Shown: positions 40,315 through 52,456, numbered from the stretch's first letter. The stretch: DNA of 64,000 bases from Enterobacter sp. Ag1 (GCA_000277545.1 AKXM01000006.1:62001-126000); one strand, 5' to 3'. Made by a program: numbers and translations. Notes: generated by a model from the letters alone, not told the origin.

Positions 40315-43300
40315 TCAGTGAGCTTCGCTGGTGCGCGGCTGCCGCAGCACTTCATCAATTTTCGGTTTATCTACCGGGCCGGTAATGCTGTAGCGCAGCA
40401 CCGAGATTTTGCTCCACAGCGGGCCAAGCACTTTACTGGCGGCAAACACCGCGGCGCCGACTATTGGGTTAACCGCAAAAGCGGTAGCCACGCCTACCGT
40501 CGCGGAGATTTCAGGGGCAACAACCGCTTCCATATTTAGCTCGCGACGGACTAAGTCCACCGAGCCTTTCATCGCGATATCCGCCTCAAGCCCGTCAACC
40601 AGCGTGTCGTCAGTATGCAATACGCCATCTTTTATCCAGGCGGTGCTGCGAATCGAGTCGTAGTAGAATCCGCTGCCAAAGGTATCGCTAAAATCGAAAC
40701 GGAGTTTGCGAAGCAGCGCGTCAAAGCTGACCAGACGCAGAAGCTGGCCCGCATGGCCCGTGCTGACGTCGGTAATTTGCCCTTTCCCCAGCCTGGTATG
40801 CAGAATACCGTTCAGCGAAGCTTCATCCGGCTTCCAGGGTACCGCCCGCCAGTGCAGGTCATAATCAACGTCGAAAGAAGAGCCCTGCAGCGGTGTTTTC
40901 ACGCCAAAGAAGTTCGCGGCCGCGTCGAGCTTCTCGCCCTTCAGCTTGCCTTTTAGGGAAGTACGTTCGCTGCCGGGCTTATTCACCCATTCACCGTCGG
41001 CGGTGAGGCGAGCAAAGCCGGTATCAATCAGCCCATTGGCCAGCTGCAGCGTGTCGCCATTAATGGTCACATCTCCATCGATACGGCCATATTTCTGTCC
41101 CCACAGCCAGCACTCCGCGCAGCGCAACTGCACATTTGGCCAGCCACGGAAGCTAAGCGTATCGCCGCTTTCCGGGACCTGCTGCGTCTCCGTTCCGTTT
41201 GCACCACTCGGGAGAACGCTCCAGTTCGGGTTGAAATAAAGATACTTAACGCTGGCCTGCCAGGGCGCGTTGTTCTTCATGTTCAGCGAGGCATTAATTT
41301 CACGTCCCTGGGCCTCAACCTGCGTGCCGTTCATCTCCGGGCGAGAAACCAGGCTCAGGTTATGCCATTGCTGGCCCGCCAGCGTTAATGCCGGAGTCCG
41401 CAGTGTCACTGCGGACGGGAAGATGGCAGATCCCCCAACGCTGTCCGCCGCGCCTTCACTGAAGAGCGCCAGCCACTGAGCACCGTCCATTGCAGGGAGA
41501 TCGAGCTCCACGCCCGGTTGCTCTGGCAGAGGCGGCACAGTTTTACTGTCCGTCGCCCAAATAGCCCGGTCGAGGGTGAGTTTCTTATTCAGCAGCCAGC
41601 GGCTGGAGAAGTGATTGAGCGCGCCTGCATTGCCCGTGAGATCGAAGCCCTTTAAATCGCCCTTAACGGCGATATTCAGGGGCAGCGCTGCCCCGGATTT
41701 TTTATCTACAGGCGCAGGTAAGTGACTGCTCACATTCTTCAGATCGCCCGCCAGATTGACCTTGTAACTGGCGCTGCCGTGATAAGGCAGCGTAATACCC
41801 ACGTCGCCTTTCCACGCGATGTTTCCGCTGAGCGCGTCGTTGACCTGCTTCGGCAACACACCGGTTTTATTGGGCTGCCAGTCGCCGCTCAGGTTGACGC
41901 CAATCTGATAGTCTTTATCGCCAGTTTTGGTGTTGAAGTTCAGGCTCACCGGCTGATTAAACCAGCTCGCGCTCATCGCTTCACTCTGCAGGTCACCGTT
42001 GGTAAAGCTGAATTTGCCGCTCAGATTATGCAGCGTACTGTTCAGCGGTTTGATCAGCAGCGTGTTGTTGTTCAGCCGCACATCGCCTTTGGCCGTTGTC
42101 ATTTCACCAGTGAGAGGAATATCCAGATGTAAGCGGGCATTCACATCGCCGCCAATCTGGAGTTCATCCAGCGCGGCAGCCAGGGAATCATCCAGCGGCG
42201 TATCTTTGAAATAAGGCCCTACCGCATTGCCCGGGCCATTGATGTCGGCATCTATCAGCAGCTTTTCTTTGGCATAATCGGGGATGTTTGCCGTCAAGTT
42301 AATGGCCGTTACACCGCCCAGCTTGACCGACTTGCTGTTCATCCACAGCCCGTTATTGATGAAATCTAGCGTGATATCGAGGTTTTCCAGCGCAGGCCAG
42401 TCCGGCTGGAAAGCAAATTTTGCGTTACGAAGCGGGACGTATACCTCAAACTGGCCTTCATTGTGCTCGTAGGGGAAAAGATGTGGGTTGCCGCCGTACA
42501 CCAGCGTGGCGTTATCGGCCTGGCCACCCTGAATCGCCGAGCTGAGATAATCCGTCAGCTCTTTGCCCATCAGGTTTTCCGGGAAGTAGCGCCAGGCGTC
42601 CGCACCGTTATCGGTGCTAATGCCCGCCAAAATGCCCAGCCACGGATCGCCGCTGGCGGGCTGGAAGTAGCGGAAATCGCCACGCGCCCAAACGGAGCGA
42701 GCCTTAACGTCGATATTCTTGCCGTCTAGCTGGAAGCCGTCTGCGTTTTTCTGCCAGGCAAGCGTCGCTACGCCTTTCTCAATCTCAAGCGGCGCGCGGA
42801 AGACGGTTTCATAAGGCATTTTTGCGTCGGTGATTTCGGCATTAAGCTGCCCGTTTGCGACGCTGCCGGTCACCGATCCTGAGAAGTGCTCCGCGCCAGG
42901 CAACAGTTTCCACTGCTTCCAGCTCACATCTTTCCACCGGGCCTGCAGACGAGTCAGCTCGGTTTGCTGGAGCGGAATGTCCAGCGCCAGCACGTCAATG
43001 TGGCCCTGAGGCTGCAGCGAAGTCCAGATATCCCCCAGCTGCGGCGAAATTTTGGCGGCAATCGGCAACAGGCCATTAAACCTGTCCAGTTCCATATTGC
43101 TGGCGCGTACGCGAAGTTCATCGCTGCGCTGGCTTTGTTTCCCGCCTACATCCTGCGGGGCTACCCAGGCCACAGAGAGCGAGCCTTTCGGCCACGCCTG
43201 GTCATCCAGCGTGATATTGGTAGAAGGGACGGAGATCTGCCAGCTGGATTTCTCCCGGCTGACCTGAGCGGTAAGATTATCGACCGAAAGCGAGTGCGTC

Positions 43301-44127
43301 ACGCTGCCGGAACCCGGCCAGCTTGCCCCGCCTTTTTTCAGCCAGATGCTGCCGCCGCTGATATCCCCTTCTTTCACATCCATCCAGGCTTCGAGGCTAA
43401 AACGGGCGCTTTTCAGGTCGACATTGTCTTCCATCCAGCGGCCCAGCCAGGGCTTCACGTCGACGTCATCTGCCTGCAGCCAGACCTTGCCGTTGTTCAG
43501 AATCCCGTTTTCATCCCGCAGATCCATACGAACGTTGGCCACGCCGTGCTGGCCGTTAAAGCTGGACAGGCTGACCTGGCCTTCTGCGCGGTGGCGGTTT
43601 TTACCGTTAAGCCAGGTCAGTTGAGGAATAGAAAGTTCGGCCCGCTGGCCGGAGAGCGTCAGGAAGCTAAGGGAGCTGTCGCGAAGATCGAAGTGATCGA
43701 ACTGACGAAGGAAAAGATCGCTGATTTTGTCCGCTTCCAGCGTACCATCTCCACCGTTCTGGCTGAGCGGCGTGTTGGTACGCATTTGCAGCTGATAGAA
43801 GGTCAGGTCGCGAAACTGCCAGCGAGCGTGCAGCAGGCTTTGCCAGACATCCAGCGCCAGCGTAACGCGTTTGATACTCAGCGTACCGCCGTCTTTGAGG
43901 CCGGCCTTAACGTCGCGAACATCAAGCGTGGGGCCAAAATTCTCCCAGCTTGCCTGTAACTTACTGACTTCCACCGGCAAACCGGTGGCGGCTTCAATTT
44001 TATCCAGCAGCGCGGGCCGCCAGGCATCCAGGTGCGGCAAAACGAGCCGCAGGCCACTCACCAGTAGCGCGACGATAACAACCAACGTTACGCCTGTGAG
44101 CAGCAGAATGCCGGGCAGTCGCCTCAC
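40315..44127 (-). CDS. yhdP: YhdP, AsmA-like envelope phospholipid-transport protein
   Basis: Very long (1270 residues) inner-membrane-anchored protein with one N-terminal membrane segment (about 7-30) and a large periplasmic repeat domain (DUF3971/AsmA-like) rich in beta strands. The C-terminal AsmA_2-type region ends TGPVDKPKIDEVLRQPRTSEAH. YhdP, TamB and YdbH are redundant bridges moving phospholipids to the outer membrane in E. coli. It lies downstream of rng on the same strand, after a 206-base gap that holds a hairpin. Confidence 0.96.
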   Translation of the reverse strand: MRRLPGILLLTGVTLVVIVALLVSGLRLVLPHLDAWRPALLDKIEAATGLPVEVSKLQASWENFGPTLDVRDVKAGLKDGGTLSIKRVTLALDVWQSLLHARWQFRDLTFYQLQMRTNTPLSQNGGDGTLEADKISDLFLRQFDHFDLRDSSLSFLTLSGQRAELSIPQLTWLNGKNRHRAEGQVSLSSFNGQHGVANVRMDLRDENGILNNGKVWLQADDVDVKPWLGRWMEDNVDLKSARFSLEAWMDVKEGDISGGSIWLKKGGASWPGSGSVTHSLSVDNLTAQVSREKSSWQISVPSTNITLDDQAWPKGSLSVAWVAPQDVGGKQSQRSDELRVRASNMELDRFNGLLPIAAKISPQLGDIWTSLQPQGHIDVLALDIPLQQTELTRLQARWKDVSWKQWKLLPGAEHFSGSVTGSVANGQLNAEITDAKMPYETVFRAPLEIEKGVATLAWQKNADGFQLDGKNIDVKARSVWARGDFRYFQPASGDPWLGILAGISTDNGADAWRYFPENLMGKELTDYLSSAIQGGQADNATLVYGGNPHLFPYEHNEGQFEVYVPLRNAKFAFQPDWPALENLDITLDFINNGLWMNSKSVKLGGVTAINLTANIPDYAKEKLLIDADINGPGNAVGPYFKDTPLDDSLAAALDELQIGGDVNARLHLDIPLTGEMTTAKGDVRLNNNTLLIKPLNSTLHNLSGKFSFTNGDLQSEAMSASWFNQPVSLNFNTKTGDKDYQIGVNLSGDWQPNKTGVLPKQVNDALSGNIAWKGDVGITLPYHGSASYKVNLAGDLKNVSSHLPAPVDKKSGAALPLNIAVKGDLKGFDLTGNAGALNHFSSRWLLNKKLTLDRAIWATDSKTVPPLPEQPGVELDLPAMDGAQWLALFSEGAADSVGGSAIFPSAVTLRTPALTLAGQQWHNLSLVSRPEMNGTQVEAQGREINASLNMKNNAPWQASVKYLYFNPNWSVLPSGANGTETQQVPESGDTLSFRGWPNVQLRCAECWLWGQKYGRIDGDVTINGDTLQLANGLIDTGFARLTADGEWVNKPGSERTSLKGKLKGEKLDAAANFFGVKTPLQGSSFDVDYDLHWRAVPWKPDEASLNGILHTRLGKGQITDVSTGHAGQLLRLVSFDALLRKLRFDFSDTFGSGFYYDSIRSTAWIKDGVLHTDDTLVDGLEADIAMKGSVDLVRRELNMEAVVAPEISATVGVATAFAVNPIVGAAVFAASKVLGPLWSKISVLRYSITGPVDKPKIDEVLRQPRTSEAH

Positions 44128-44186
44128 CTTTCTCTCCTTGTCAGCCTTACGGGCAAAATGCGCATCCGCACATTTGAGGTTGCTGA

Positions 44187-44220
44187 CAAAGAGGGAAAAA
44201 GCGTGGTTTTTCCCTCTTTG
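44187..44220. repeat. Long perfect hairpin between rng and yhdP
   Basis: CAAAGAGGGAAAAA (44187-44200) and TTTTTCCCTCTTTG (44207-44220) are perfect 14-base arms around GCGTGG, with one more A-T pair outside. An outer GCTGA/TCAGC pair (44182-44186, 44227-44231) could extend it past a bulge. A T-run lies inside the stem and not after it, so it is not a standard terminator, although a transcript from rng would meet CTCTTTG plus mixed bases afterwards. Confidence 0.6.
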
Positions 44221-44333
44221 TGATTATCAGCCGAAAATCAACGAATTGATTTTCCTGTTTTTTTTGACTAAACATCTGGTATTTCTTCTATCATCAGAGG
44301 TTTGTCAGTCGTCTGCAATGCGCATTTGCGCAT

Positions 44334-45803
44334 TTACATCATCACGACGTCGAACTGCTCCTGATTGTAGAGCGGTTCAATCTGAACTTTGACCTGTTTA
44401 CCCACAAAGATTTCTACTTCAGCCAGCGCGTGAGACTCTTCGCTTTTCAACGCCTCGCCCACCGCAGGAGAAGCATAGACCAGGAAACGGTCGGAATCGT
44501 AGGCATGATGCACACGAACGATTTCACGCATAATTTCGTAGCAAACCGTTTCCACCGTCTTTACGGTGCCGCGACCGTGGCAGGTCGGGCATTCGTTGCA
44601 CAGCACATGCTCTACGCTTTCGCGCGTGCGCTTGCGAGTCATCTCGACCAGGCCGAGCTGGGAGAAGCCGTTAATGCTGGTCTTCACGCGATCTTTGCTC
44701 AGCGCCTGCTCGAGAGAATGCAGCACGCGGCGGCGGTGATCTTCATTACTCATATCGATGAAGTCGATGATGATAATGCCGCCCAGATTACGCAGCCGGA
44801 GCTGGCGCGCGATGGCCTGAGTCGCTTCGATATTTGTATTAAAAATTGTGTCGTCGAGATTGCGATGGCCCACGAACGCGCCGGTATTAATATCCACCGT
44901 GGTCATCGCTTCGGTCTGGTCAATCACCAGATAGCCGCCAGACTTCAGTTCCACCTTACGCTCCAGCGCACGCTGGATTTCATTCTCAACGTCGTAGAGA
45001 TCGAAAATCGGCTGGCGGCCGCTGTAATGCTCGATTTTGCTGGTCATCTCCGGCATGTACTCGGCGGTAAATTCCAGCAGCATTTCGTAAGTCAGGCGGG
45101 AATCAACGCGAATTCTGTCCAACGCCGCGTCGGCAAAATCACGCAATACGCGCTGGGCCAACGCCAGTTCACCGTACATCTGGTAGCGGGTTTGATTGCG
45201 TTTTTTACGCTCGCTGACCTTGGTCCATACGCGCTTCAGGTAAGCCGCATCAGAGGCTAAATCTTCTTCACACACGCCTTCCGCAGCGGTACGAATAATG
45301 AAACCACCTTGCTCATCGCAATACTCATTCACGATACGCTTCAGGCGGTCGCGCTCGGCTTCGCTTTCGATACGTTGGGAAACACCCACGTGAGAAGCGC
45401 CGGGCATGAAAACGAGGTAACGGGAAGGAAGCGTGATGTCGGTGGTCAGGCGCGCGCCTTTGGTGCCCAGCGGATCTTTGACCACCTGCACCATTAAATC
45501 CTGCCCCTGGCGAACCAGTTCGGCGATGTCGCGCACGCTAAAGTTCTTTTGCTCCTCACCGGCGACGCACTCGGTGTGCGGCATAATGTCAGAAGCATGA
45601 AGGAATGCCGCCTTGTCCAGGCCAATATCTACAAACGCCGCCTGCATTCCAGGCAACACCCGGCTAACGCGACCTTTGTAGATATTCCCTACTATTCCGC
45701 GGCGCGCTTCGCGCTCAATATGAATTTCTTGCAGTATGCCACCGTCAATATAGGCCACCCGCGTCTCTGATGGGGTAACGTTGACTAATAGTTCAGCCGT
45801 CAT
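44334..45803 (-). CDS. rng: Ribonuclease G
   Basis: Endoribonuclease of 489 residues that matures the 5' end of 16S rRNA and degrades some mRNAs. It has an N-terminal S1 domain (about 37-125), the RNase H-like and 5'-sensor region, the catalytic DNase I-like segment ([23 protein letters not shown] and IIIIDFIDM), the Zn-link [11 protein letters not shown], and the C-terminal small domain. The ATG at 45803 (MTAELLVNV) matches E. coli; the frame extends six codons. The start overlaps the end of yhdE by 11 bases. Confidence 0.98.
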   Translation of the reverse strand: MTAELLVNVTPSETRVAYIDGGILQEIHIEREARRGIVGNIYKGRVSRVLPGMQAAFVDIGLDKAAFLHASDIMPHTECVAGEEQKNFSVRDIAELVRQGQDLMVQVVKDPLGTKGARLTTDITLPSRYLVFMPGASHVGVSQRIESEAERDRLKRIVNEYCDEQGGFIIRTAAEGVCEEDLASDAAYLKRVWTKVSERKKRNQTRYQMYGELALAQRVLRDFADAALDRIRVDSRLTYEMLLEFTAEYMPEMTSKIEHYSGRQPIFDLYDVENEIQRALERKVELKSGGYLVIDQTEAMTTVDINTGAFVGHRNLDDTIFNTNIEATQAIARQLRLRNLGGIIIIDFIDMSNEDHRRRVLHSLEQALSKDRVKTSINGFSQLGLVEMTRKRTRESVEHVLCNECPTCHGRGTVKTVETVCYEIMREIVRVHHAYDSDRFLVYASPAVGEALKSEESHALAEVEIFVGKQVKVQIEPLYNQEQFDVVMM

Positions 45804-46386
45804 CTTTTCCTCGTCCGTCACGCAGCGCGTGAAAATTGCTCAGCAACTCACCAGTTTCCACCAGCGGTAATCCCACCACTGCATGATAACTGCCATTAAT
45901 CCTTTTAACGAAACAGCCACCAAGCCCCTGAATGCCGTAAGCTCCGGCTTTGTCCATAGGTTCACCGCTGGCAATATAATCGGCAATATCCTGTTCGGAT
46001 AAGCGGCGGAACGTCACATCGGTCACCACCAACGCTTCCAGCACCTGACTGGCGTCGGCGATAGCAACTGCCGTCATCACCTGATGCTGATTGCCTGAGA
46101 GCAAACGTAGCATCTGTGCGGCATGCTCTGTATCCCGTGGTTTTTCCAGCACTTCGCCGTTGAAGATAACGATTGTATCCGCACCCAGTACAGGCAAATC
46201 TTCGGCGGCCATCGCCACCCCGGCCTGCGCTTTTTCGCGCGCCAGACGGCGAACATACTGTTCCGCGCTTTCGTGCGGCTGTCGCTGTTCTTCAATGCCA
46301 GGCACGAGGCGCTCGAAAGAAACGCCCAGCAGGGTCAGAAGCTCCTGACGGCGAGGCGAACCGGATGCCAGATACAACGTAGTCAT
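45793..46386 (-). CDS. yhdE: YhdE, Maf-family nucleotide pyrophosphatase
   Basis: The 197-residue Maf protein has the family start [13 protein letters not shown], the QxxR-type motif in [18 protein letters not shown], and [11 protein letters not shown]. coli YhdE hydrolyses dTTP and UTP and may remove modified nucleotides. It sits between mreD and rng, nine bases after mreD and overlapping rng by 11, so it is probably part of one mre-yhdE-rng transcript. Confidence 0.96.
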   Translation of the reverse strand: MTTLYLASGSPRRQELLTLLGVSFERLVPGIEEQRQPHESAEQYVRRLAREKAQAGVAMAAEDLPVLGADTIVIFNGEVLEKPRDTEHAAQMLRLLSGNQHQVMTAVAIADASQVLEALVVTDVTFRRLSEQDIADYIASGEPMDKAGAYGIQGLGGCFVKRINGSYHAVVGLPLVETGELLSNFHALRDGRGKDDG

Positions 46387-46395
46387 GTTTACCTT

Positions 46396-46884
46396 TTATT
46401 GCACAGCGAATTGCTGGCGAACTTTGCGCATTAACAGGAAAATCCAGGGCCACAGGATACCGTTAACTACACTACTCCAGAACACTTCCGGTCTGAAAGA
46501 GACGTTGATCACTAAAAATTCTGACCAGAAAACAATGATGTCTGTGACCAGCGAGAGCAGCATGACAACCAGCGCCTGCTGCCAAAGGGCGAGGTTACGG
46601 AAAAGCTGGTATTTCAGCGCCACCAGGTAAGCCACAATACTTAATGATAGAGCGCGCACGCCGAGCGTGGAGCCGCTAATCAAATCCAGTATGGCGCCCA
46701 CAATAAAACCTGTCCCGACGTTAACGCGGTGCGGCAGGGCTAAAATCCAGTAAAGCAGAATCAACAATACCCAATCCGGCCGGTAAAACTTGAGGTCATC
46801 CGGCCAGGGCATGACCTGCAGTAGCAGGGCAATCAAAAATGAAAGCCAGATAACCCAACGGCCCTGGCTGCGATAACTTCCCAC
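46396..46884 (-). CDS. mreD: MreD, rod-shape-determining membrane protein
   Basis: Inner-membrane protein of 162 residues with about five hydrophobic segments, partner of MreC in the elongasome. Conserved segments include the early [20 protein letters not shown] and [17 protein letters not shown]. It overlaps mreC by one base. Confidence 0.97.
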   Translation of the reverse strand: MGSYRSQGRWVIWLSFLIALLLQVMPWPDDLKFYRPDWVLLILLYWILALPHRVNVGTGFIVGAILDLISGSTLGVRALSLSIVAYLVALKYQLFRNLALWQQALVVMLLSLVTDIIVFWSEFLVINVSFRPEVFWSSVVNGILWPWIFLLMRKVRQQFAVQ

Positions 46885-47870
46885 TACTGTGCTCCCGTAG
46901 CAGGCTGTGTGATACCGGTTGCTGGCGCTGGGACCGGCGCAGGAGGGCCCATTGAACCCGGCGGCGGCAGAACCTGAGGCATCATCTGCATCAGGCGCTC
47001 ATTAGCCACGCGGTGGACTTCCTCTGGCGGCATTGGCGACGAACCGTTTTTATCCGCGCCCCAAAGCAGCAACAGATAGCGCAGACGCTGCAGACCGGCG
47101 GTAGGACGAGCCTGAATCACGGTATAGGCGCGCTGGGTATCCAGCTTAACGGATGATACAACGCCAACCGGGTAGCCTTCAGGGAAGCGGCCGCCAAGAC
47201 CAGAAGTCACCAGCACATCGCCGACACGAATATCGGTATTGGCCGGCAGATGCTCCAGCTGCAGATCGTCCGTGCAGCCGTTACCGGCGGCAATCACGCG
47301 GATATCGTTACGCAGTACCTGAATAGGCAGCGCGTGAGTGGCATCGCAAATCAGCAGCACCCGGCTGGTCAGCTTCGCGACTGCGACAACCTGGCCGACA
47401 ACGCCTTTATCACTGATAACCGGCTGACCTTCGTACACGCCGTTCACGCTGCCCTTGTCGATCACCACCTGATCGCTGTACGGATCGTTAACGGTGGAGA
47501 TGACCTGGGTCACCATTTTTTGTTCATCCTGACGCAGCGGGGAACCGAGCAGCTCGCGCAGGCGCGCGTTCTCCTGCCGGTATTGACCCAGCATCAGCAA
47601 TTCACTGTTTTTCAGGATTAGCTCCTGACGCAGAACCCGATTTTCAAGTTCAAGCTGGTCGCGCGAGGCCAGCGTTTGAGACACGCTGTCGAGTAATTCA
47701 CGGGGACCATTAGAGACAAAATAGAAAGGACTGACGGCTGTATCCATGTATGTTCGAATCTGGCTGAACATACCGAGGCGACTGTCGGCGATAATGACAC
47801 CAAGCGCCACCAGCACCGCCAAAATAAGGCGAATCTGTAGCGACGGGCCACGGCTAAAAATTGGCTTCAT
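46884..47870 (-). CDS. mreC: MreC, rod-shape-determining periplasmic scaffold
   Basis: Bitopic protein of 328 residues: one membrane segment (about 13-30), a coiled coil (about 65-105), and two periplasmic beta domains (about 110-270) that recruit PBP2 and MreD. It ends in a Pro/Ala-rich tail after [11 protein letters not shown]. It is shorter than E. coli MreC (367 as I recall); the difference lies in the low-complexity tail, and the folded part appears complete. There are 64 bases between mreB and mreC. Confidence 0.97.
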   Translation of the reverse strand: MKPIFSRGPSLQIRLILAVLVALGVIIADSRLGMFSQIRTYMDTAVSPFYFVSNGPRELLDSVSQTLASRDQLELENRVLRQELILKNSELLMLGQYRQENARLRELLGSPLRQDEQKMVTQVISTVNDPYSDQVVIDKGSVNGVYEGQPVISDKGVVGQVVAVAKLTSRVLLICDATHALPIQVLRNDIRVIAAGNGCTDDLQLEHLPANTDIRVGDVLVTSGLGGRFPEGYPVGVVSSVKLDTQRAYTVIQARPTAGLQRLRYLLLLWGADKNGSSPMPPEEVHRVANERLMQMMPQVLPPPGSMGPPAPVPAPATGITQPATGAQ

Positions 47871-47934
47871 AGGCTATGCGTATTCCCAAACCAGCAAGCA
47901 GGGGCAGCGCAAAGCTCCCCCTGGCCTGTGGCTG

Positions 47935-49284
<1,350 letters not shown>

Positions 49285-51225
49285 TTAAACCGAGTATCTT
49301 TGTGAATATTTTTTCACATTACTGTCAAGCGGCTGAGATGCGGCGATAAAATCGCCCTGCGCCCCCGCAACCCCGTTATCAATCAGCGTCTGCCACTCGC
49401 CGCGGGTCCTCACTCCTGTGGCAAAAACATGGATTCGCGTCCCGTTACAGGCTTCAACCAGGCTCTTCACAAAAAGCTGGTTTTCGGTACGCTTGCCGAT
49501 GTTTCTGACCAGACCCGGATGCAGCTTAATTAACTCCACATCCAGCTCTTTTATATAAGTTGTGCTGACGACCGTTAATCCCGCCTGGATAATCACAACC
49601 CTTGCCCCTAATGCAGTGATTAACCTTACAACATGTTGCAATCGGCTGATGTGTTGACAGACATCTGCCTCAGCAAGTTCAAAAATAATCCGTGCGCGCT
49701 TCGATTTTTCGCACTGCATCAGCGAATCACGCAGCCAGCGCTGGAAAGGGGCGCGGATCAGCGAGTCAACGGTAATTTGAATGGCAAGGGTTTCTTCCGG
49801 CCAGAAGTTTAGCAGCGGCAACAGCCTGGACACGATCTGCCGATCATATTGTTCGGATAAACCAAATTGCCTGACCATCGGCATGTATTCAGCCGACAAA
49901 ACTTCCTGCTCACCGTCGAAGATACGGCACATGATTTCACGGTGGTGAACCACCCCATGCTTATCAACCGCGGGTTTCTGGTAAAAGCGCGGGCCGCCCT
50001 GCTTGAGGACCTGCTCAAGCAAAGTGCGCCATTTCACGTTGCCCCGGCCCTGTTCAGGGAGCTTATCGTCGTAGACGGACCAGCTGTTGGCCCCCTGGAA
50101 AGCGGCGTTGCGGGTCGCGATTTCCGCATGCTCCATAACCTGCTCTTTTGTTTGCCCGCTGCGCCATGCGCAAATGCCAATGTGCAGCATATCGCTGCGA
50201 TCAACCATACGGGTTGACGGGAGTGCATCCACGGAATTGAGGAGTTGGCTGGCGATACCATCCGCTTCTTTCAGCGTTCGGTGCGGCAGCAATACCGCAA
50301 AATCACTGCGGAAATAGCGGGCTAATAAAGCGCCAGGGTAGCGCATCACAAAGGTCGAGAGCAGGTTAACCAAAGTGAATAAGTATTCTTCAACCGGGCC
50401 GTTGCCCCAGGTCTCTTTTAATAGCTCGAAATCAGGCAGGCGAATCATCATCACCACGCCGTGAGCACCGACTTGCTCCTGGCCTTCCAGCAGCGTGGCC
50501 AGTTGGTTATCAAAGAACAAACGATTATTGAGGCCGGTTTTAATGTCCTGGGCGGCAAATGCCCTGATGAGGGTATCCACGCGGCTTCGCTGCTCGCTGG
50601 CGCTTTGCAGGTCCGAAAGTAGAGTATCCATTGCGCTGCTCACCAGCGGCGGCCATTCATGCACGGAACCACGCACTTCTGCCCCTCGCTCCCCGCCGAT
50701 GATTTTTCCGGCTCTGATTTCCAGCAGCTCTTGCCCGGAAAGCTGTCGTCTCAGCCAGCGCCCGGCCAGGAAGAGCACCACCAGCATAAAAGCGACCGCC
50801 GCAGTTAATGGCGTCGTGGTAAACATGGCGTGATAGTAGACAGCAATCGGGTCGAGATAAGTCAGCTGCAGCGTCATACCTGGGTGCTTCATCAACGCGA
50901 CGTTAATAGTGCGGTAGGTATATTGCGTCCCTGCCGGGCGATAGCCTTCGGGTAAAACGTGCTGGAAGAGGTAAGTTTTATCCGCCATCAGGCGAATTTC
51001 GGTAATATCCACCGGTATCATCAGCTCGCTAAAGTGATCCACCAGATCCTGGGGTGAGCGTGAGACCAGTTGGTTATCAACGATCGTGGCAACCGCCATA
51101 ATGCGCTGCTGAGTTTTGTCGTGAACAGAGTTATAGAAACTTAGCAGGCACCCAAAGAGCGTAACGAAAATCGCAAGCCCGGTTAAAAGGGTAATAAAGG
51201 CTGAAAGTTTCGTCGTTAATCGCAT
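49285..51225 (-). CDS. csrD: CsrD, degenerate GGDEF-EAL protein that triggers CsrB/CsrC decay
   Basis: The 646-residue inner-membrane protein has two membrane segments (about 9-30 and 133-155), a HAMP-like linker, a GGDEF-like domain (about 215-375) and an EAL-like domain (about 400-635). The GGDEF core reads as FRSDF and the EAL core as EIM, so neither should make or break cyclic di-GMP. This degeneracy is characteristic of CsrD, which promotes RNase E cleavage of the small RNAs CsrB and CsrC. Confidence 0.95.
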   Translation of the reverse strand: MRLTTKLSAFITLLTGLAIFVTLFGCLLSFYNSVHDKTQQRIMAVATIVDNQLVSRSPQDLVDHFSELMIPVDITEIRLMADKTYLFQHVLPEGYRPAGTQYTYRTINVALMKHPGMTLQLTYLDPIAVYYHAMFTTTPLTAAVAFMLVVLFLAGRWLRRQLSGQELLEIRAGKIIGGERGAEVRGSVHEWPPLVSSAMDTLLSDLQSASEQRSRVDTLIRAFAAQDIKTGLNNRLFFDNQLATLLEGQEQVGAHGVVMMIRLPDFELLKETWGNGPVEEYLFTLVNLLSTFVMRYPGALLARYFRSDFAVLLPHRTLKEADGIASQLLNSVDALPSTRMVDRSDMLHIGICAWRSGQTKEQVMEHAEIATRNAAFQGANSWSVYDDKLPEQGRGNVKWRTLLEQVLKQGGPRFYQKPAVDKHGVVHHREIMCRIFDGEQEVLSAEYMPMVRQFGLSEQYDRQIVSRLLPLLNFWPEETLAIQITVDSLIRAPFQRWLRDSLMQCEKSKRARIIFELAEADVCQHISRLQHVVRLITALGARVVIIQAGLTVVSTTYIKELDVELIKLHPGLVRNIGKRTENQLFVKSLVEACNGTRIHVFATGVRTRGEWQTLIDNGVAGAQGDFIAASQPLDSNVKKYSQRYSV

Positions 51226-51432
51226 CCCTGTGTTAACTCCGGTTAGTGAAAATTAACCACACTCATCATGGGCCCCAAACGAGGAAGCATTAAATAGCAA
51301 AGGCCGACCTCAGGCAAACGAAACCCCTCGGGAATTTCTGAGCATTTATTGCGTCAGGTCGGCTCTTCACATCAGTATCGGAGTATAGTCTGCTAAGATT
51401 TTTTTCCCATTGCTACCGACCGAGGAACGCCC

Positions 51433-52407
51433 ATGCAGGCATTAATCCTGGAACAGTCCGAAGGCCAAACCCTGGCCGCGGTAAAAACGATCGACCACGA
51501 CGCGTTGCCAGAAGGCAACGTCACCGTGGAGATTGATTACTCCAGCCTGAATTACAAAGACGCGCTGGCCATCACCGGCAAAGGCAAAATCATTCGTAAT
51601 TTCCCGATGGTGCCGGGCATCGACTTTGCTGGCAAAGTGCTCACCAGTGAGGACGCTCGTTTTCAGCCAGGCCAGGCGGTGCTGCTCACCGGCTGGGGCG
51701 TTGGAGAAAACCATTGGGGCGGCCTGGCGGAAGCCGCGCGGGTAAAAGGTGACTGGCTGGTTGCAATGCCCGAAGGCTTAGATGCGCGCAAGGCGATGAT
51801 TATCGGCACGGCCGGTTTTACCGCGATGCTCTGCGTGATGGCACTTGAAGATGCAGGTGTGACGTCAGAAAGCGGCGAAATCGTCGTCACTGGCGCAAGC
51901 GGCGGCGTAGGCAGCACCGCCATCGCGCTGCTGCACAAACTGGGCTATAAGGTGGCCGCTGTATCCGGCCGCGAAAGTACGCATGATTACCTTCGCAGCC
52001 TCGGTGCCGACCGTATTCTTGGCCGCGATGAGTTCGCCGAAACCCGTCCGCTGGAACAACAGCTCTGGGCCGGCGCCATTGATACCGTCGGCGATAAAGT
52101 GCTGGCGAAAGTTCTGGCGCAAATGAACTACGGCGGCTGCGTGGCGGCCTGTGGCTTAGCCGGTGGCTTCGCGCTACCAACCACCGTAATGCCGTTTATT
52201 CTGCGTAATGTTCGCCTGCAGGGTGTGGATTCCGTCATGACGCCGCCGGATCGCCGCACAGCCGCGTGGGCACGCCTCGTGAAAGACTTGCCGGATGCCT
52301 TCTACCAGCAAGCGACGACCGAAATCGGCCTGGCAGAAGCGCCAAAGTACGCCAGCGATATCATTAATAACGCCGCTCAGGGCAGAACCCTGGTAAAAGT
52401 GCGTTAA
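51433..52407 (+). CDS. acuI: AcuI (YhdH), NADPH-dependent acrylyl-CoA reductase
   Basis: Medium-chain dehydrogenase/reductase of 324 residues that reduces acryloyl-CoA to propionyl-CoA, a detoxifying step. It has SSLNYKDALAITG, the cofactor loop VVTGASGGVGSTAIALLHKLG (about 153-173) and the C-terminal GRTLVKVR. It is a zinc-free quinone-oxidoreductase-like enzyme. The 207-base gap upstream carries arms GCCGACCT and AGGTCGGC about 45 bases apart (within 51300-51365), too far apart for a firm call. Confidence 0.95.
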   Translation: MQALILEQSEGQTLAAVKTIDHDALPEGNVTVEIDYSSLNYKDALAITGKGKIIRNFPMVPGIDFAGKVLTSEDARFQPGQAVLLTGWGVGENHWGGLAEAARVKGDWLVAMPEGLDARKAMIIGTAGFTAMLCVMALEDAGVTSESGEIVVTGASGGVGSTAIALLHKLGYKVAAVSGRESTHDYLRSLGADRILGRDEFAETRPLEQQLWAGAIDTVGDKVLAKVLAQMNYGGCVAACGLAGGFALPTTVMPFILRNVRLQGVDSVMTPPDRRTAAWARLVKDLPDAFYQQATTEIGLAEAPKYASDIINNAAQGRTLVKVR

Positions 52408-52416
52408 ACCTTGCCC

Positions 52417-52456
52417 GAGGAGCGACGCCCTGTCGCTCCTCAAATTTCAATTTTTC
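52417..52456 (+). terminator. Terminator of acuI
   Basis: GAGGAGCGAC (52417-52426) and GTCGCTCCTC (52432-52441) form a perfect ten-base stem with loop GCCCT; AAATTTCAATTTTT follows. Confidence 0.75.

Noticed and set aside
42886-43959. 357-codon ORF antisense to yhdP
   Set aside because: It is opposite a full-length conserved gene, has no recognisable domain or ribosome-binding site, and its composition follows the codon bias of yhdP.
44334-46884. Possible frameshift from overlapping rng, yhdE and mreD ends
   Set aside because: The overlaps (11 bases for rng/yhdE) are normal operon junctions and all three proteins have full length.
51303-51362. Distant inverted repeat GCCGACCT/AGGTCGGC before acuI
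   Set aside because: Only eight-base arms with a loop of about 45 bases; too weak to call a terminator or regulatory structure.
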